From Planctomycetota bacterium (lineage in GTDB: Bacteria; Planctomycetota; MHYJ01; JACQXL01), in assembly GCA_016208805.1 (NCBI GenBank), contig JACQXL010000169.1, positions 1-28,833 on the forward strand: a DNA stretch of 28,833 nt, read 5' to 3'. Both the position numbers and the translations under genes were made by a program. How positions within the stretch are numbered: the stretch's first letter is position 1; each line of letters starts with the position of its first letter. Under the pieces are notes generated by a model. The model saw only the letters and a list, made by a program, of their open reading frames with translations, did not search any database and had not been told where the DNA came from. This document shows, one piece after another, positions 14,789 through 22,293 of the stretch.

Positions 14789-17518
14789 TTATTTCTCTTC
14801 TAATGCCGCCTGGGCCGCGGCCAGCCGGGCAATCGGCACCCGGAAGGGCGAGGCCGAGACGTAATCCAGCCCGGCCTGGTGGCAGAAATGAATCGTTTCA
14901 GGGTCGCCCCCGTGTTCGCCGCAGATGCCCACCCGGATATCGGGTCTGGTCTTTTTGGCTTTGGCGATACACATCCGGACCAGTTCGCCCACCCCGCCGG
15001 TATCAATTGTAACAAACGGGTCGCTGGTAAACAATTTATTCTGGATATAGAACTGGATGAATTTAGCCGCATCATCCCTGGAAAATCCGAAGGTCATCTG
15101 GGTCAGGTCGTTGGTGCCGAACGAGAAGAACTCGGCTTCTCTGGCAATCTCATCGGCCGTCAGTGCGGCCCGGGGAATCTCTATCATCGTGCCGACCTTG
15201 TAATGCACCTTTATTTTCTGTTCCCTGAACACCTGCTTGGCAATCCTGGTGACAATTTCTTTCTGGTGCTTCATTTCAGAGATATGCCCGACCAGCGGAA
15301 TCATTATTTCCGGGAAAACAGATTTGACGCTCCCGACATTCGTCGGGACTCCGCCCCGGCGGGGCTTCGCATATTTCTTAGCCACGATACAGCCGGCCTC
15401 TAATATGGCCCGTGCCTGCATCTCGGTTATTTCCGGGTAGGTGATGCCCAGCCGGCAACCCCGGTGGCCCATCATCGGGTTGAACTCGTGCAGTTCCTCC
15501 ACCCGGCGCAGTAATTTCTCTTTCTCCGCAGTCGGCTCGCCCCGCTCTTTGGCAACCGCTATTTCAACCATCAACTCCTCGCGCTTGGGCAGAAACTCGT
15601 GCAACGGCGGGTCAATGGTCCTGATGGTGACCGGATAGCCCCGCATTACATCTAATAACCCGACGAAATCTTCTCTCTGGAGCGGTAATAATTTATCCAG
15701 CGCTTTTCTCCGGTCCGGTTCGTTATCGGCCAGAATCATCTGCTGCATCAGCGGGAGCCGGTCCGGCGCGAAGAACATATGCTCGGTCCGGCACAGACCG
15801 ATGCCTTTGGCGCCGAGTTTGATGGCCATCTGGGCATCGCGCGGAATATCGGCGTTGGCCTCCACGCCCAGCCGCCTTATTTTATCAGCCCAGCCGAGCA
15901 GTTTATTAAAATCCTGGTATGATTTTGATTTATCCGGTGTAAGGTTGCCCTTGATGACGTCAATCACCTCGGAATCGCGGGTGGGCACGTCGCCCTGCAT
16001 CACCTCGCCGGTCGCGCCGTCAATAGAAACATAATCGCCTTCTTTAATTATGAGGTCCTTGACCGCGAATCGTTTGTGTTCTTCATTCACCTTAAGCGCC
16101 TCGCAGCCGACCACGCAGGGCTTGCCCATCTGGCGGCCGACCACGGCCGCGTGCGAGGTCATCCCGCCCGTGGCGGTCAGCACGCCCTTTGACTTGAGCA
16201 TTCCTTCACTATCGTCCGGCGAGGTCTCGCTCCGAACCAGCAGGACCCGTTCGCCTTTGGCGGCCAGGGCCACGGCATCCTCGGCCGAGAATACGGCCTT
16301 GCCGGCCGCCGCGCCGGGCGAGGCGTTCAGACCCTTGGCTATCACCTTGAACTCTTTGCGTTTGGCCGGGTCAAATATCGGATGCAATAACTGGTTCAAC
16401 TGGGTCGGTTCAACCCGCCGGATGGCCTCTTCTTTGCTAATCAACCCTTCATTGACCATATCAACCGCAATCAGGACTGCGGCCGGGCCAGTCCGTTTAC
16501 CAACCCGGGTCTGGAGGAGATATAACTTGCCCTGCTCTATGGTGAACTCAAAATCCTGGATATCGCGGTAGTGTTTCTCCAGCCGGTCGGTGAGCGCTTT
16601 GAGTTGCTTGAATGCAACGGGCATATCCTTTGATAATTCCAGCAACGGTTTGGGGGTGCGGATGCCGGCCACGACATCCTCGCCCTGTGCGTTGGTCAGG
16701 TATTCGCCGTAGAATATCTTGTTGCCGGTTGAGGGGTCGCGGGTGAATCCCACGCCGGTGGCGCTGTCGTCGCCCAGGTTGCCGAATACCATCTCCTGGA
16801 TATTCACGGCCGTGCCGATATCGTCCGGAATCTTATACATCGCCCGATAGGTTTTGGCCCGAGCCGTGTTCCAGGAAAGGAAAACCGCATCACGGGCCAT
16901 TGCCACCTGGGTCAGCGGGTCCTGCGGGAACTTCCTGCCTGATAATTCTTCTACCGCTTTCTTCAGTTGGTCAATAAGTTTCTTATCAGGAGCCAAATTA
17001 TTAATCCGTGCAATCTGTGGCTTGGTCCTTTCCACACCCAGAATCACATCCGCAAACATTATGATTAACCTGCGGTAACAGTCGTAGGCAAAACGGGGAT
17101 TATTGGTCTTGCGGGCGAGGACCTCAACGGTCTGGTCGTTGAGTCCGATATTGAGGATGGTATCCATCATTCCGGGCATAGAGAACTTGGCGCCACTGCG
17201 GACAGAGACAAAGAGCGGCTTGACAGTATCGCCCAACTTCTTGCCGGTGGCGTCTTCCAGCCGTTTGATATATTGGCGGAACTGCGGCTCAAGTGATTTG
17301 GGGAATTGTTGTTTACGAAGTCGCAACGGAGTCCCGCTACTTATAGCGGGATTATCGTAGAAGAGCCGGCAGACTGCGGTGGAGATGGTGAACCCGTTGG
17401 GCACGGGCATACCCAGCCGGGCCATTTCGGCTAAATTGGCGCCCTTGCCGCCCAAGATGTCCTTGAGTTTGCCGTTGCCTTCGGTTCTCTTCCCTCCGAA
17501 GAAATAAAAGTGCTTCAT
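14789..17518 (-). CDS. ppdK: pyruvate, phosphate dikinase
   Basis: PPDK interconverts pyruvate + ATP + Pi and PEP + AMP + PPi in the cytoplasm, often running in the glycolytic direction in anaerobes. All parts are visible: the ATP-grasp N-terminus (GGKGANLAEMARLGMPVPNGFTI), the phosphohistidine loop GGMTSHAAVVGRQMGKPCVVG with catalytic His456, and the PEP/pyruvate barrel with LGLCRTEHMFF and GICGEHGGDP (Cys866). Length is 909 against the usual 870-880. The excess matches two in-frame palindromic insertions, one near the N-terminus (17332-17351) and one in the C-terminal barrel (15331-15364). The ATG at 17518 has no clear ribosome-binding site, because a dispersed repeat runs almost to it. It heads an operon with the next two genes. 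Confidence 0.95.
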   Translation of the reverse strand: MKHFYFFGGKRTEGNGKLKDILGGKGANLAEMARLGMPVPNGFTISTAVCRLFYDNPAISSGTPLRLRKQQFPKSLEPQFRQYIKRLEDATGKKLGDTVKPLFVSVRSGAKFSMPGMMDTILNIGLNDQTVEVLARKTNNPRFAYDCYRRLIIMFADVILGVERTKPQIARINNLAPDKKLIDQLKKAVEELSGRKFPQDPLTQVAMARDAVFLSWNTARAKTYRAMYKIPDDIGTAVNIQEMVFGNLGDDSATGVGFTRDPSTGNKIFYGEYLTNAQGEDVVAGIRTPKPLLELSKDMPVAFKQLKALTDRLEKHYRDIQDFEFTIEQGKLYLLQTRVGKRTGPAAVLIAVDMVNEGLISKEEAIRRVEPTQLNQLLHPIFDPAKRKEFKVIAKGLNASPGAAAGKAVFSAEDAVALAAKGERVLLVRSETSPDDSEGMLKSKGVLTATGGMTSHAAVVGRQMGKPCVVGCEALKVNEEHKRFAVKDLIIKEGDYVSIDGATGEVMQGDVPTRDSEVIDVIKGNLTPDKSKSYQDFNKLLGWADKIRRLGVEANADIPRDAQMAIKLGAKGIGLCRTEHMFFAPDRLPLMQQMILADNEPDRRKALDKLLPLQREDFVGLLDVMRGYPVTIRTIDPPLHEFLPKREELMVEIAVAKERGEPTAEKEKLLRRVEELHEFNPMMGHRGCRLGITYPEITEMQARAILEAGCIVAKKYAKPRRGGVPTNVGSVKSVFPEIMIPLVGHISEMKHQKEIVTRIAKQVFREQKIKVHYKVGTMIEIPRAALTADEIAREAEFFSFGTNDLTQMTFGFSRDDAAKFIQFYIQNKLFTSDPFVTIDTGGVGELVRMCIAKAKKTRPDIRVGICGEHGGDPETIHFCHQAGLDYVSASPFRVPIARLAAAQAALEEK
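15331..15364. repeat. in-frame palindromic insertion in ppdK (C-terminal barrel)
   Basis: TCCCGACATTCGTCGGGA (15331-15348) is followed by CCGCCCCGGCGGGG. On the - strand these encode about PRRGGVPTNVGSV between AKKYAK and KSVFPEIMIPLVGH, where other PPDKs have a short loop. The frame is kept. Confidence 0.85.
17332..17351. repeat. in-frame palindromic insertion in ppdK (N-terminal region)
   Basis: The perfect palindrome TCCCGCTACTTATAGCGGGA, with flanking bases to about 17317, encodes about PAISSGTPLRLRKQ on the - strand. It follows the family-typical FYDN and precedes FPKSLEPQFRQYIKRLEDATGKK. Confidence 0.85.
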
Positions 17519-17523
17519 ATTAA

Positions 17524-17612
17524 CAGTAAACGGATTAAACGGATTGAGCTGAACTTGGGAATAATGCCCGTGCGCAAATATACTCCGTTAAATCTGCTTA
17601 ATCGGTTTACAG
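17524..17612. repeat. dispersed repeat (TAAACGGATTAA family) 5' of ppdK
   Basis: The left arm CAGTAAACGGATTAAACGGA and the right arm TCCGTTAAATCTGCTTAATC plus GGTTTAC are near reverse complements around a central unrelated core. It starts 5 bp from the ppdK ATG. On the - strand the leader therefore ends in AATCCGTTTAATCCGTTTAC. Confidence 0.85.
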
Positions 17613-17715
17613 AATAATAATTAGAACATTAATCACCGGCGGAGTCAAGAATAATCTCATCGCCTTCACCGCAAAGAGCAGAAAGTTTCCTTACCTAACC
17701 ACGAAGACTAAGACC

Positions 17716-17783
17716 ACACACCCCTAAATCCCCTCTTGGTAGAGGGAACTTATTCCCCTCTTGAGAGGGGGTAGGGGGTGTGT
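17716..17783 (-). terminator. long GC-rich hairpin after the fibre-like gene
   Basis: ACACACCCCTAAATCCCCTC pairs with the C-strand complement GAGGGGGTAGGGGGTGTGT, with inner CCCCTCTT...AAGAGGGG arms. It begins 8 bp beyond the stop of the gene ending at 17791, so it is well placed to end that transcript. No T-tract follows, and the sequence resembles a common dispersed repeat, so it may be a mobile palindrome acting as a terminator. Confidence 0.5.
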
Positions 17784-17790
17784 CGGTCGG

Positions 17791-18840
17791 TCATCTAATG
17801 TAACCCATTAAATAGAGTTCGCACGCTGTAGTTACGCCGTCCCTGTAAACGGATGTTACGAACTTGCGATTAGCATCCAGCGGCACCAGCACGGTCAGAT
17901 AGTTGGTGAAGTCCTTGGCCGCGGTATCCAGCCGGTAGAGCGGCATCGGGTCAACGGTCGGCTTGGTATAAAACTGGGCCTTGTAGCCGAACAGAATCGT
18001 GTTCGCCCCCGCGTGCGTCATCACCACCATCGCATATTTCGTTCCAACCGGGACATAAGGAGACAGGTCAATTCCCGTGTTGGGCACGGATGCATTAGAC
18101 AGGTTGGAGAACAGCAGAAGGTTCTGGTTAATTGTAAATCTGTCTTCCATTTCGGCCGGTGTGGCCGGCGGGACAAGCGGTCTGCTCACCGGAGCAAACG
18201 ATAGTTTGGCCGGAGTGACCTGCGCATCGCCTATTTCTGCGGTGGCGATGGGCGGCGCAATGGGTCTGGTGATAGCCGCGGCCGGTTTCCACTCAAACTT
18301 GAGTTGTGCCGCATTGTAGGTGGGCGTCTCGCCGTCTGCCGGACTGTCAATGGCGGATAGTTTGGCTGGTGTCACCGCGGCGGAGGATAGTTTCGCGGTA
18401 GATACCGCACTATCCGCCAGTTCTGTCCCGCGCACGGCGCCAGCCGCTATCTTGGCCGATATGACCGCGCTTGACGCAATCTTGGGCGTGGTTACCGCTC
18501 CATCCACAATCTCGGCCGTGCCGATGGTGCCGTCCGCCATCTTGGCGCTGGTAATTGCGCCGTCCTTAATCTCGTCCGTTCCGACCGGCGGGTTGAGCGG
18601 TCTGGTCGCTACTTGAAATGATAGTTTATCCGGCGTTACCGCGCCGTTCTTGATTTCCGCACTCTCCACCGGCGGTGTAATCGGCCTTGAGACCGGCGTG
18701 ATGGTCATCTTATCAGGCGTGACCGCGCCTTCTTTAATCTGGCGATTCTCTATGGCCTTGTCGGCAATCTTGTCTGATGTGACCGCCTTTGAGGCGATGT
18801 TAATCGTCTTTACTTCCAATGGTTTTAATCTGTTTGTCAT
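17791..18840 (-). CDS. fibre-like repeat protein (tail-fibre or surface-appendage type)
   Basis: The 349-residue protein has no signal peptide. The N-terminal 170 residues are short repeats of the form (x)GAVTxxKIA / DGAITSAKMA, about ten residues each. Interspersed with these is a longer motif, (K)GAVTPDKLSF...RPLxPPVxTAEI, seen about four times including once near residue 210. Such decapeptide repeats are common in phage tail fibres and other elongated trimeric proteins. The C-terminal 115 residues (from about FTINQNLLLFSN) look like a compact beta domain, ending ACELYLMGYIR. The start at 18840 has a good AAAGGAG ribosome-binding site. SPYVPVG in the C-domain recurs in the upstream gene's product. 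Fibre identity is inferred from repeat style, and the attachment partner is unknown. Confidence 0.72.
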   Translation of the reverse strand: MTNRLKPLEVKTINIASKAVTSDKIADKAIENRQIKEGAVTPDKMTITPVSRPITPPVESAEIKNGAVTPDKLSFQVATRPLNPPVGTDEIKDGAITSAKMADGTIGTAEIVDGAVTTPKIASSAVISAKIAAGAVRGTELADSAVSTAKLSSAAVTPAKLSAIDSPADGETPTYNAAQLKFEWKPAAAITRPIAPPIATAEIGDAQVTPAKLSFAPVSRPLVPPATPAEMEDRFTINQNLLLFSNLSNASVPNTGIDLSPYVPVGTKYAMVVMTHAGANTILFGYKAQFYTKPTVDPMPLYRLDTAAKDFTNYLTVLVPLDANRKFVTSVYRDGVTTACELYLMGYIR

Positions 18841-18858
18841 ATCTTATTCTCCTTTTCT

Positions 18859-18917
18859 CCCACCGAAGTGGGAACTTTCCACAGAGCCCAGCACCCATCC
18901 AGTGGATAGGTGCTGGG
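18859..18917 (-). terminator. two intercistronic hairpins
   Basis: On the - strand a 15-bp near-perfect stem, CCCAGCACCTATCCA / TGGATGGGTGCTGGG (18887-18917), follows the 269-aa gene. Next comes CCCAC-TTCG-GTGGG (18859-18872), a UUCG-capped stem ending just before the AAAGGAG of the next gene. Neither has a T-tract. They may attenuate read-through, stabilise the upstream mRNA, or shape access to the ribosome-binding site. Confidence 0.5.
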
Positions 18918-18934
18918 TTTATCCGTGGTTTGGT

Positions 18935-19744
18935 TTAGACACCAAGCACAACCCGAATCCGCAGATACAGCCCTTTATCCTCGCTGAACTCAAAGGCGCA
19001 GTAGGACTTGGTTGCGTCGTACGGATAGGCGAACTCATTGCTCTTGGCTCTGTCCGAGAGTGCGGTGAGCATCGTCTTCAGCCGGTTGTTCTGCTCGTCC
19101 ATCACGCTCTGCATCATATCAGAGTTGATGACGAGGACACCGGTCTGTGTCAGTATCTGGGTCAAGCCGGCGCGGAAACCCGGCCTCTGGGTATCGTATG
19201 CGATGTCATACGCTTGGCCCATGGCCTGGTCGCCCTCGCGCAGCATTCCGGATACCGTTTCCTTCTCACCGGTCAGCCAGAAACCTGCAATGACCGAGAC
19301 GCCTCGGCCCCGGACCTTGTCGCCGGTCAGCCGGAGGGTCTTTGTCCGAACCCGCTCCAGCCACGCATCCACCGTATTGGCCACCTGGTCTTTGAAGCGT
19401 TTGGCTTCAACGCCATCAACCGTCTCAAACGCCAAAGCCAGTTTGTCGTTCCAGCGGTTATAAGCGGTGGCCAGGTTCTTACGATGTGTGTTCTGGATAG
19501 CGGCTTGGGTGCGACCTCGTTTGCTGATAAAGCCCACCGGCACATAGGGGCTATAGGCCTCAGCGGCCGGGGCGACCAGTTTCTGCTCAAACATACCCGC
19601 ATCGGGTATCTTGGCATCAAGCCGGCTCTTTATCAGAGTCGCATTGTTGGTCATCCCCTGGACCCACTTCGGACCCATATCCTCGGCGGCCGGGAACTCT
19701 TCTGGCACCACGAGAATCAAACCTGTCTTTTCTATCGCTGCCAT
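18935..19744 (-). CDS. protein of unknown function, 269 aa, possible structural partner of the fibre-like protein
   Basis: The ATG at 19744 has a strong GGAAGGG ribosome-binding site. The protein is soluble, with no signal or membrane segment, and mixes helical stretches (KNLATAYNRWNDKLALAFETVDG; EAKRFKDQVANTVDAWLERVRTK) with a strand-rich end (YCAFEFSEDKGLYLRIRVVLGV). It contains SPYVPVG, the same heptapeptide found in the C-domain of the next gene's product. I do not recognise the family. The neighbourhood (fibre-like protein and small genes) hints at a virion-like or appendage component, but nothing in the sequence proves that. Confidence 0.7.
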   Translation of the reverse strand: MAAIEKTGLILVVPEEFPAAEDMGPKWVQGMTNNATLIKSRLDAKIPDAGMFEQKLVAPAAEAYSPYVPVGFISKRGRTQAAIQNTHRKNLATAYNRWNDKLALAFETVDGVEAKRFKDQVANTVDAWLERVRTKTLRLTGDKVRGRGVSVIAGFWLTGEKETVSGMLREGDQAMGQAYDIAYDTQRPGFRAGLTQILTQTGVLVINSDMMQSVMDEQNNRLKTMLTALSDRAKSNEFAYPYDATKSYCAFEFSEDKGLYLRIRVVLGV

Positions 19745-19827
19745 AAATTTACCCTTCCTTGTCCGTTATTTGTTGTGCTAACCGGCATAAACGGTAAACG
19801 GGCTTAGCCGTTTAGCCGGTTCGGATA

Positions 19828-19886
19828 AAAGCGCCGGGCGGTGGATAAGGTGACCCGCCTCAGCCACCGGGGTCACCCGACGCTTT
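19828..19886 (-). terminator. Rho-independent terminator after the 71-aa gene
   Basis: Read on the - strand, AAGCGTCGGG pairs with CCCGGCGCTT (one G-T pair). The loop carries further complementary arms (GGTGACCC/GGGTCACC and CGGTGG/CCACCG), and the stem ends in CTTTTAT. It begins 3 bp beyond the stop codon at 19890, which supports a genuine - strand gene there. Confidence 0.65.
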
Positions 19887-19889
19887 GTC

Positions 19890-20105
19890 TTATTCATCTT
19901 TCTCCTCTTTTAATAAACGCTTGCTTTCCTGGGCCGCATCTAAATCGCTCTGGTTGACGATACTGCTGCGGTCTTTGGCCCAGGACATTACCGGCCTCAA
20001 ATCCAGCCACTTACCGCTGGATAAGACCCGCACCGGTGAGAGGTTCCACATCTTGCGCCTGGGGAACTTCCACCTGTAGCAGTAACTGCAGAGCCAGTTG
20101 GGCAA
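19890..20105 (-). CDS. small C-x-x-C protein, 71 aa (candidate)
   Basis: The frame begins with TTG at 20105 (GGGGG lies about eight bases upstream) or at an internal ATG 18 codons later. The product starts PNWLCSYCYRWKFPRRKMW, suggesting half a zinc knuckle and a basic patch, and ends in a charged helix (DLDAAQESKRLLKEEKDE). A terminator-like hairpin sits right after its stop, and the next - strand gene follows. The composition looks protein-like and the termini make sense, but the start is uncertain and no homologue was recognised. Confidence 0.5.
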   Translation of the reverse strand: MPNWLCSYCYRWKFPRRKMWNLSPVRVLSSGKWLDLRPVMSWAKDRSSIVNQSDLDAAQESKRLLKEEKDE

Positions 20106-20186
20106 TGCCCAGCCCCCATCCTATCCCCCCTCTGCCGGAGGTGAACAGAGGGAGGAGTCAGACAGGGCTGAAAGGAGGTGATAACT

Positions 20187-20312
20187 ATGGCTCTAATATC
20201 TATCAGGCAGGAAGCGTCAGCCACACGCTCCCTCTACCCAATAGGGAAAAAATGCCCAGTTTCTCCGGTATTTCCGCATCAAAGACAGAATCAATGGACA
20301 GTGTTACCGTAA
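20187..20312 (+). CDS. small ORF with a near-perfect Shine-Dalgarno, 41 aa (candidate)
   Basis: AAAGGAGGTGATAACT precedes the ATG, almost the full complement of the 16S rRNA tail. The product starts MALISIRQEASATRSLYPIG and ends at TAA 20312. At GGGAAAAAATG (about 20244-20254) a -1 slip on the A-run would instead give a 49-residue product ending MDSVTVTIVFIRC. The strong ribosome site is the only positive evidence; no family is known. The gene is on the same strand as the ATPase cassette, 204 bp upstream of it. Confidence 0.4.
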   Translation: MALISIRQEASATRSLYPIGKKCPVSPVFPHQRQNQWTVLP

Positions 20313-20460
20313 CAATAGTATTTATAAGATGTTAAGCAGGGAGAATCCTTGAGGGTTTCTTGCGGAAGTGTGATAAACTGCGGTGCGGAAAAGGGTTTTT
20401 CCGCACTTCCGCAGCCGCTCGGCAGATGGTCAGGGGCTGGTTATAGTATAAGGATTTCTC
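20313..20460. repeat. palindromic spacer before the ATPase cassette
   Basis: GTGCGGAAAA-GGG-TTTTTCCGCAC (20383-20406) is nested inside TGCGGAAGTG...CACTTCCGCA (20361-20413), giving a compound hairpin. It separates the 41-aa ORF from the ATPase promoter and could end + strand transcription. No long T-tract follows. Nothing else was seen in the spacer. Confidence 0.6.
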
Positions 20461-20489
20461 TTGACGCCTCTTCAAATAAGGTGTAATCT
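20461..20489 (+). promoter_or_regulatory. possible sigma-70-type promoter of the ATPase cassette
   Basis: TTGACG at 20461-20466 (five of six consensus bases) is followed, after 17 bases, by TAATCT at 20484-20489 (a weaker -10 with TG just before it). The ATPase ATG lies 27 bases beyond, with GGGGAG as ribosome-binding site. Confidence 0.45.
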
Positions 20490-20516
20490 TTATTCAATTA
20501 TCGGGGAGTGTAAAAT

Positions 20517-21728
20517 ATGCTGAGTAAAGTTACTATTCAGAATTATAAGAGTCTAAGAAATCTGGAAATACCATTGCGCCCATTAACGGTTCTGGTTGGC
20601 CCGAATAATGCAGGGAAAAGTAATCTTTTAGACTGCTTCGGATTCCTCCAGAACTTGGTAGAAAAAAGAGAAGGAGCGGTGAGTGCCCGTGGAGGCTTCC
20701 ACAGGTTGGTTTATAACGGCGATATTAAAGAAACTATCGCCATTAATATTGATGGCACACCTATCAGCATTCCGGATGTTGATTATAGATATACACTACA
20801 TCTGGTCTCTCAAGATGTTACCAGTTTTAGAATTACCAAAGAGACTCTTTTTGCTAAGGGGCGAGTTTTACCATTGGATAATAATACAGCAATTGGAAGT
20901 GCATTAATACCAGATGGTCGTTTGCTTTTAGAATACCCTGACAAAACCGAATCACACCAGTGTTCAGTATATGCACCAGATGGCAAAAGGATTGGCGGTG
21001 GTGGTCAAAACCCTCAACAATCTTATTTAAATTGGTGGAGCAACCCTGAACAATATCCTGTGCTTGGAGAGTTTTCTCAATCGGTTCGGAATTGGGGTTT
21101 CTATAAGATAGCCACGCGCACTATTAGAAAGCCGGTAGAGATTATCAAACAACTACGAATTAACGAGGATGGCAGTAATATTGCGGCCGTCCTTCATATT
21201 ATCCGTTCGGAGCATTACGAGGCATTTAAAGAGATAGCCGAAAACCTGAAGAGCGTAGTGCCTGAATTAGACGAGTTACGCACCGAGATAAGCGAAGGCG
21301 CGGTTGGTCATACTTACATAGCAATCAAAGAAAAATCAGGCAATATCTCTATCCCGGCCTGGAATATGTCGGCCGGGACGCTTCAACTTATCGGGCTACT
21401 GGTTATTTTATTAAATCCATCTCCCCCGCCGCTTATATGTATTGAGGAACCGGAAGGCCATCTCCATCCCGGGCTTATGCAAGAATTTGCCCATATCATT
21501 AGAAGGGCATCTGAAAAGACACAGGTAATAGTCAGCACCCACTCGCCATTTCTGCTTAATTACCTTAAGCCCGAAGATGTGCTGATTGTTACCAAGAAAG
21601 ATGGCGCAACTAATGTAAAAGAGATGGCCAAAACAGATGGGTTGAAAGAGGCGTTGAAAGTATTAGGTTTAGGCGAAGTCTGGTTCGGCAATAGCGACCT
21701 TGGTGGCGCAACTCCTGTTGAAGGTTAA
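20517..21728 (+). CDS. AAA/ABC-type ATPase (RecF/OLD-like), first gene of a two-gene cassette
   Basis: The 403-residue ATPase opens with the SMC/RecF-style MLSKVTIQNYKSLRNLEIPL. Walker A is GPNNAGKS (28-35), Walker B is LICIEEPEGHLHP (306-318, with Glu310/Glu311), and the H-loop is STHSPF (340-345, His342). A signature-like AWNMSAGTLQLIGLL precedes Walker B. This is the AAA_21/AAA_15 type found in OLD nucleases, PARIS AriA and other phage-defence ATPases; here the nuclease-like domain is a separate protein encoded 2 bp downstream. The ATG is well supported by GGGGAG. The cassette is on the opposite strand from its neighbours and by eye is richer in A/T at codon third positions, consistent with later acquisition. 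The defence role is inferred. Confidence 0.88.
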   Translation: MLSKVTIQNYKSLRNLEIPLRPLTVLVGPNNAGKSNLLDCFGFLQNLVEKREGAVSARGGFHRLVYNGDIKETIAINIDGTPISIPDVDYRYTLHLVSQDVTSFRITKETLFAKGRVLPLDNNTAIGSALIPDGRLLLEYPDKTESHQCSVYAPDGKRIGGGGQNPQQSYLNWWSNPEQYPVLGEFSQSVRNWGFYKIATRTIRKPVEIIKQLRINEDGSNIAAVLHIIRSEHYEAFKEIAENLKSVVPELDELRTEISEGAVGHTYIAIKEKSGNISIPAWNMSAGTLQLIGLLVILLNPSPPPLICIEEPEGHLHPGLMQEFAHIIRRASEKTQVIVSTHSPFLLNYLKPEDVLIVTKKDGATNVKEMAKTDGLKEALKVLGLGEVWFGNSDLGGATPVEG

Positions 21729-21730
21729 GG

Positions 21731-22285
21731 ATGACGATTGTAATAATAACTGAAGATAACAAAGGGCGTGAACCTGTTTATACGCTGGCAAAAAAGATAT
21801 TAAGCCAACCTAACATCAGAATCAAATCTGACTTTGCATCCAAAGGCAACCTTTTAGACCCTGAAAAGGCGATTGCTAAAATGAGTCCTTATTTAAGGGA
21901 TAAGGATGTTTCTAAAATAATCGTCTGTGTGGATACCGAATGCACCCAGACAAGTCCCCAGAAAATACAGGATACCGGCCGGCAGGTGGCCAAGTTAATA
22001 TCCAAACCACCTGTTAAATATTGCCCGGTGGTTCACGCCCTGGAGAGTTGGTTGGCATCCGACCCCAAGCCAATTACAAAGCGGCTTGGAAAGATATTTT
22101 CTCTACGACAGGATGAGTGCAAACCAAAAGATTTTCTGGAGCAGGAATTTAAGAAAGCAAATAAGGAAGATAGTTACCGCTATATCCGGGAAAACTCCAG
22201 AATCGCCGAAGAGGTTGATATAACAACCATTGAGGGGGTTAACCAGAGTTTCAAAGGGTTTATCAAGGCGCTTAAAAATCCATAA
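21731..22285 (+). CDS. TOPRIM-like (DUF4276-type) protein, partner of the ATPase
   Basis: The 184-residue protein begins MTIVIITEDNKGREPV, with Glu8 after the first strand. A second strand ends IIVCVDTECTQ (Asp68, Glu70), and then comes VVHALESWLASD (Glu105, Trp107, Asp111). This spacing fits the TOPRIM metal-binding pattern (E ... D-x-D/E) and the E-x-W-L-x-x-D signature I associate with DUF4276-type proteins. A metal-dependent nuclease activity is therefore plausible but unproven. It starts 2 bp after the ATPase stop with AAGG overlapping that stop, so expression is coupled. Its 3' end stops 8 bp short of the convergent TPR gene, leaving no room for a separate terminator. Confidence 0.78.
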   Translation: MTIVIITEDNKGREPVYTLAKKILSQPNIRIKSDFASKGNLLDPEKAIAKMSPYLRDKDVSKIIVCVDTECTQTSPQKIQDTGRQVAKLISKPPVKYCPVVHALESWLASDPKPITKRLGKIFSLRQDECKPKDFLEQEFKKANKEDSYRYIRENSRIAEEVDITTIEGVNQSFKGFIKALKNP

Positions 22286-22293
22286 TGTTCCGC

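Noticed and set aside
18650..19807. Open frame of about 385 codons on the + strand opposite the fibre-like and 269-aa genes
   Set aside because: The - strand genes have strong ribosome sites, sensible termini and repeat structure. The + frame spans an intergenic hairpin region and looks like a GC-driven shadow.
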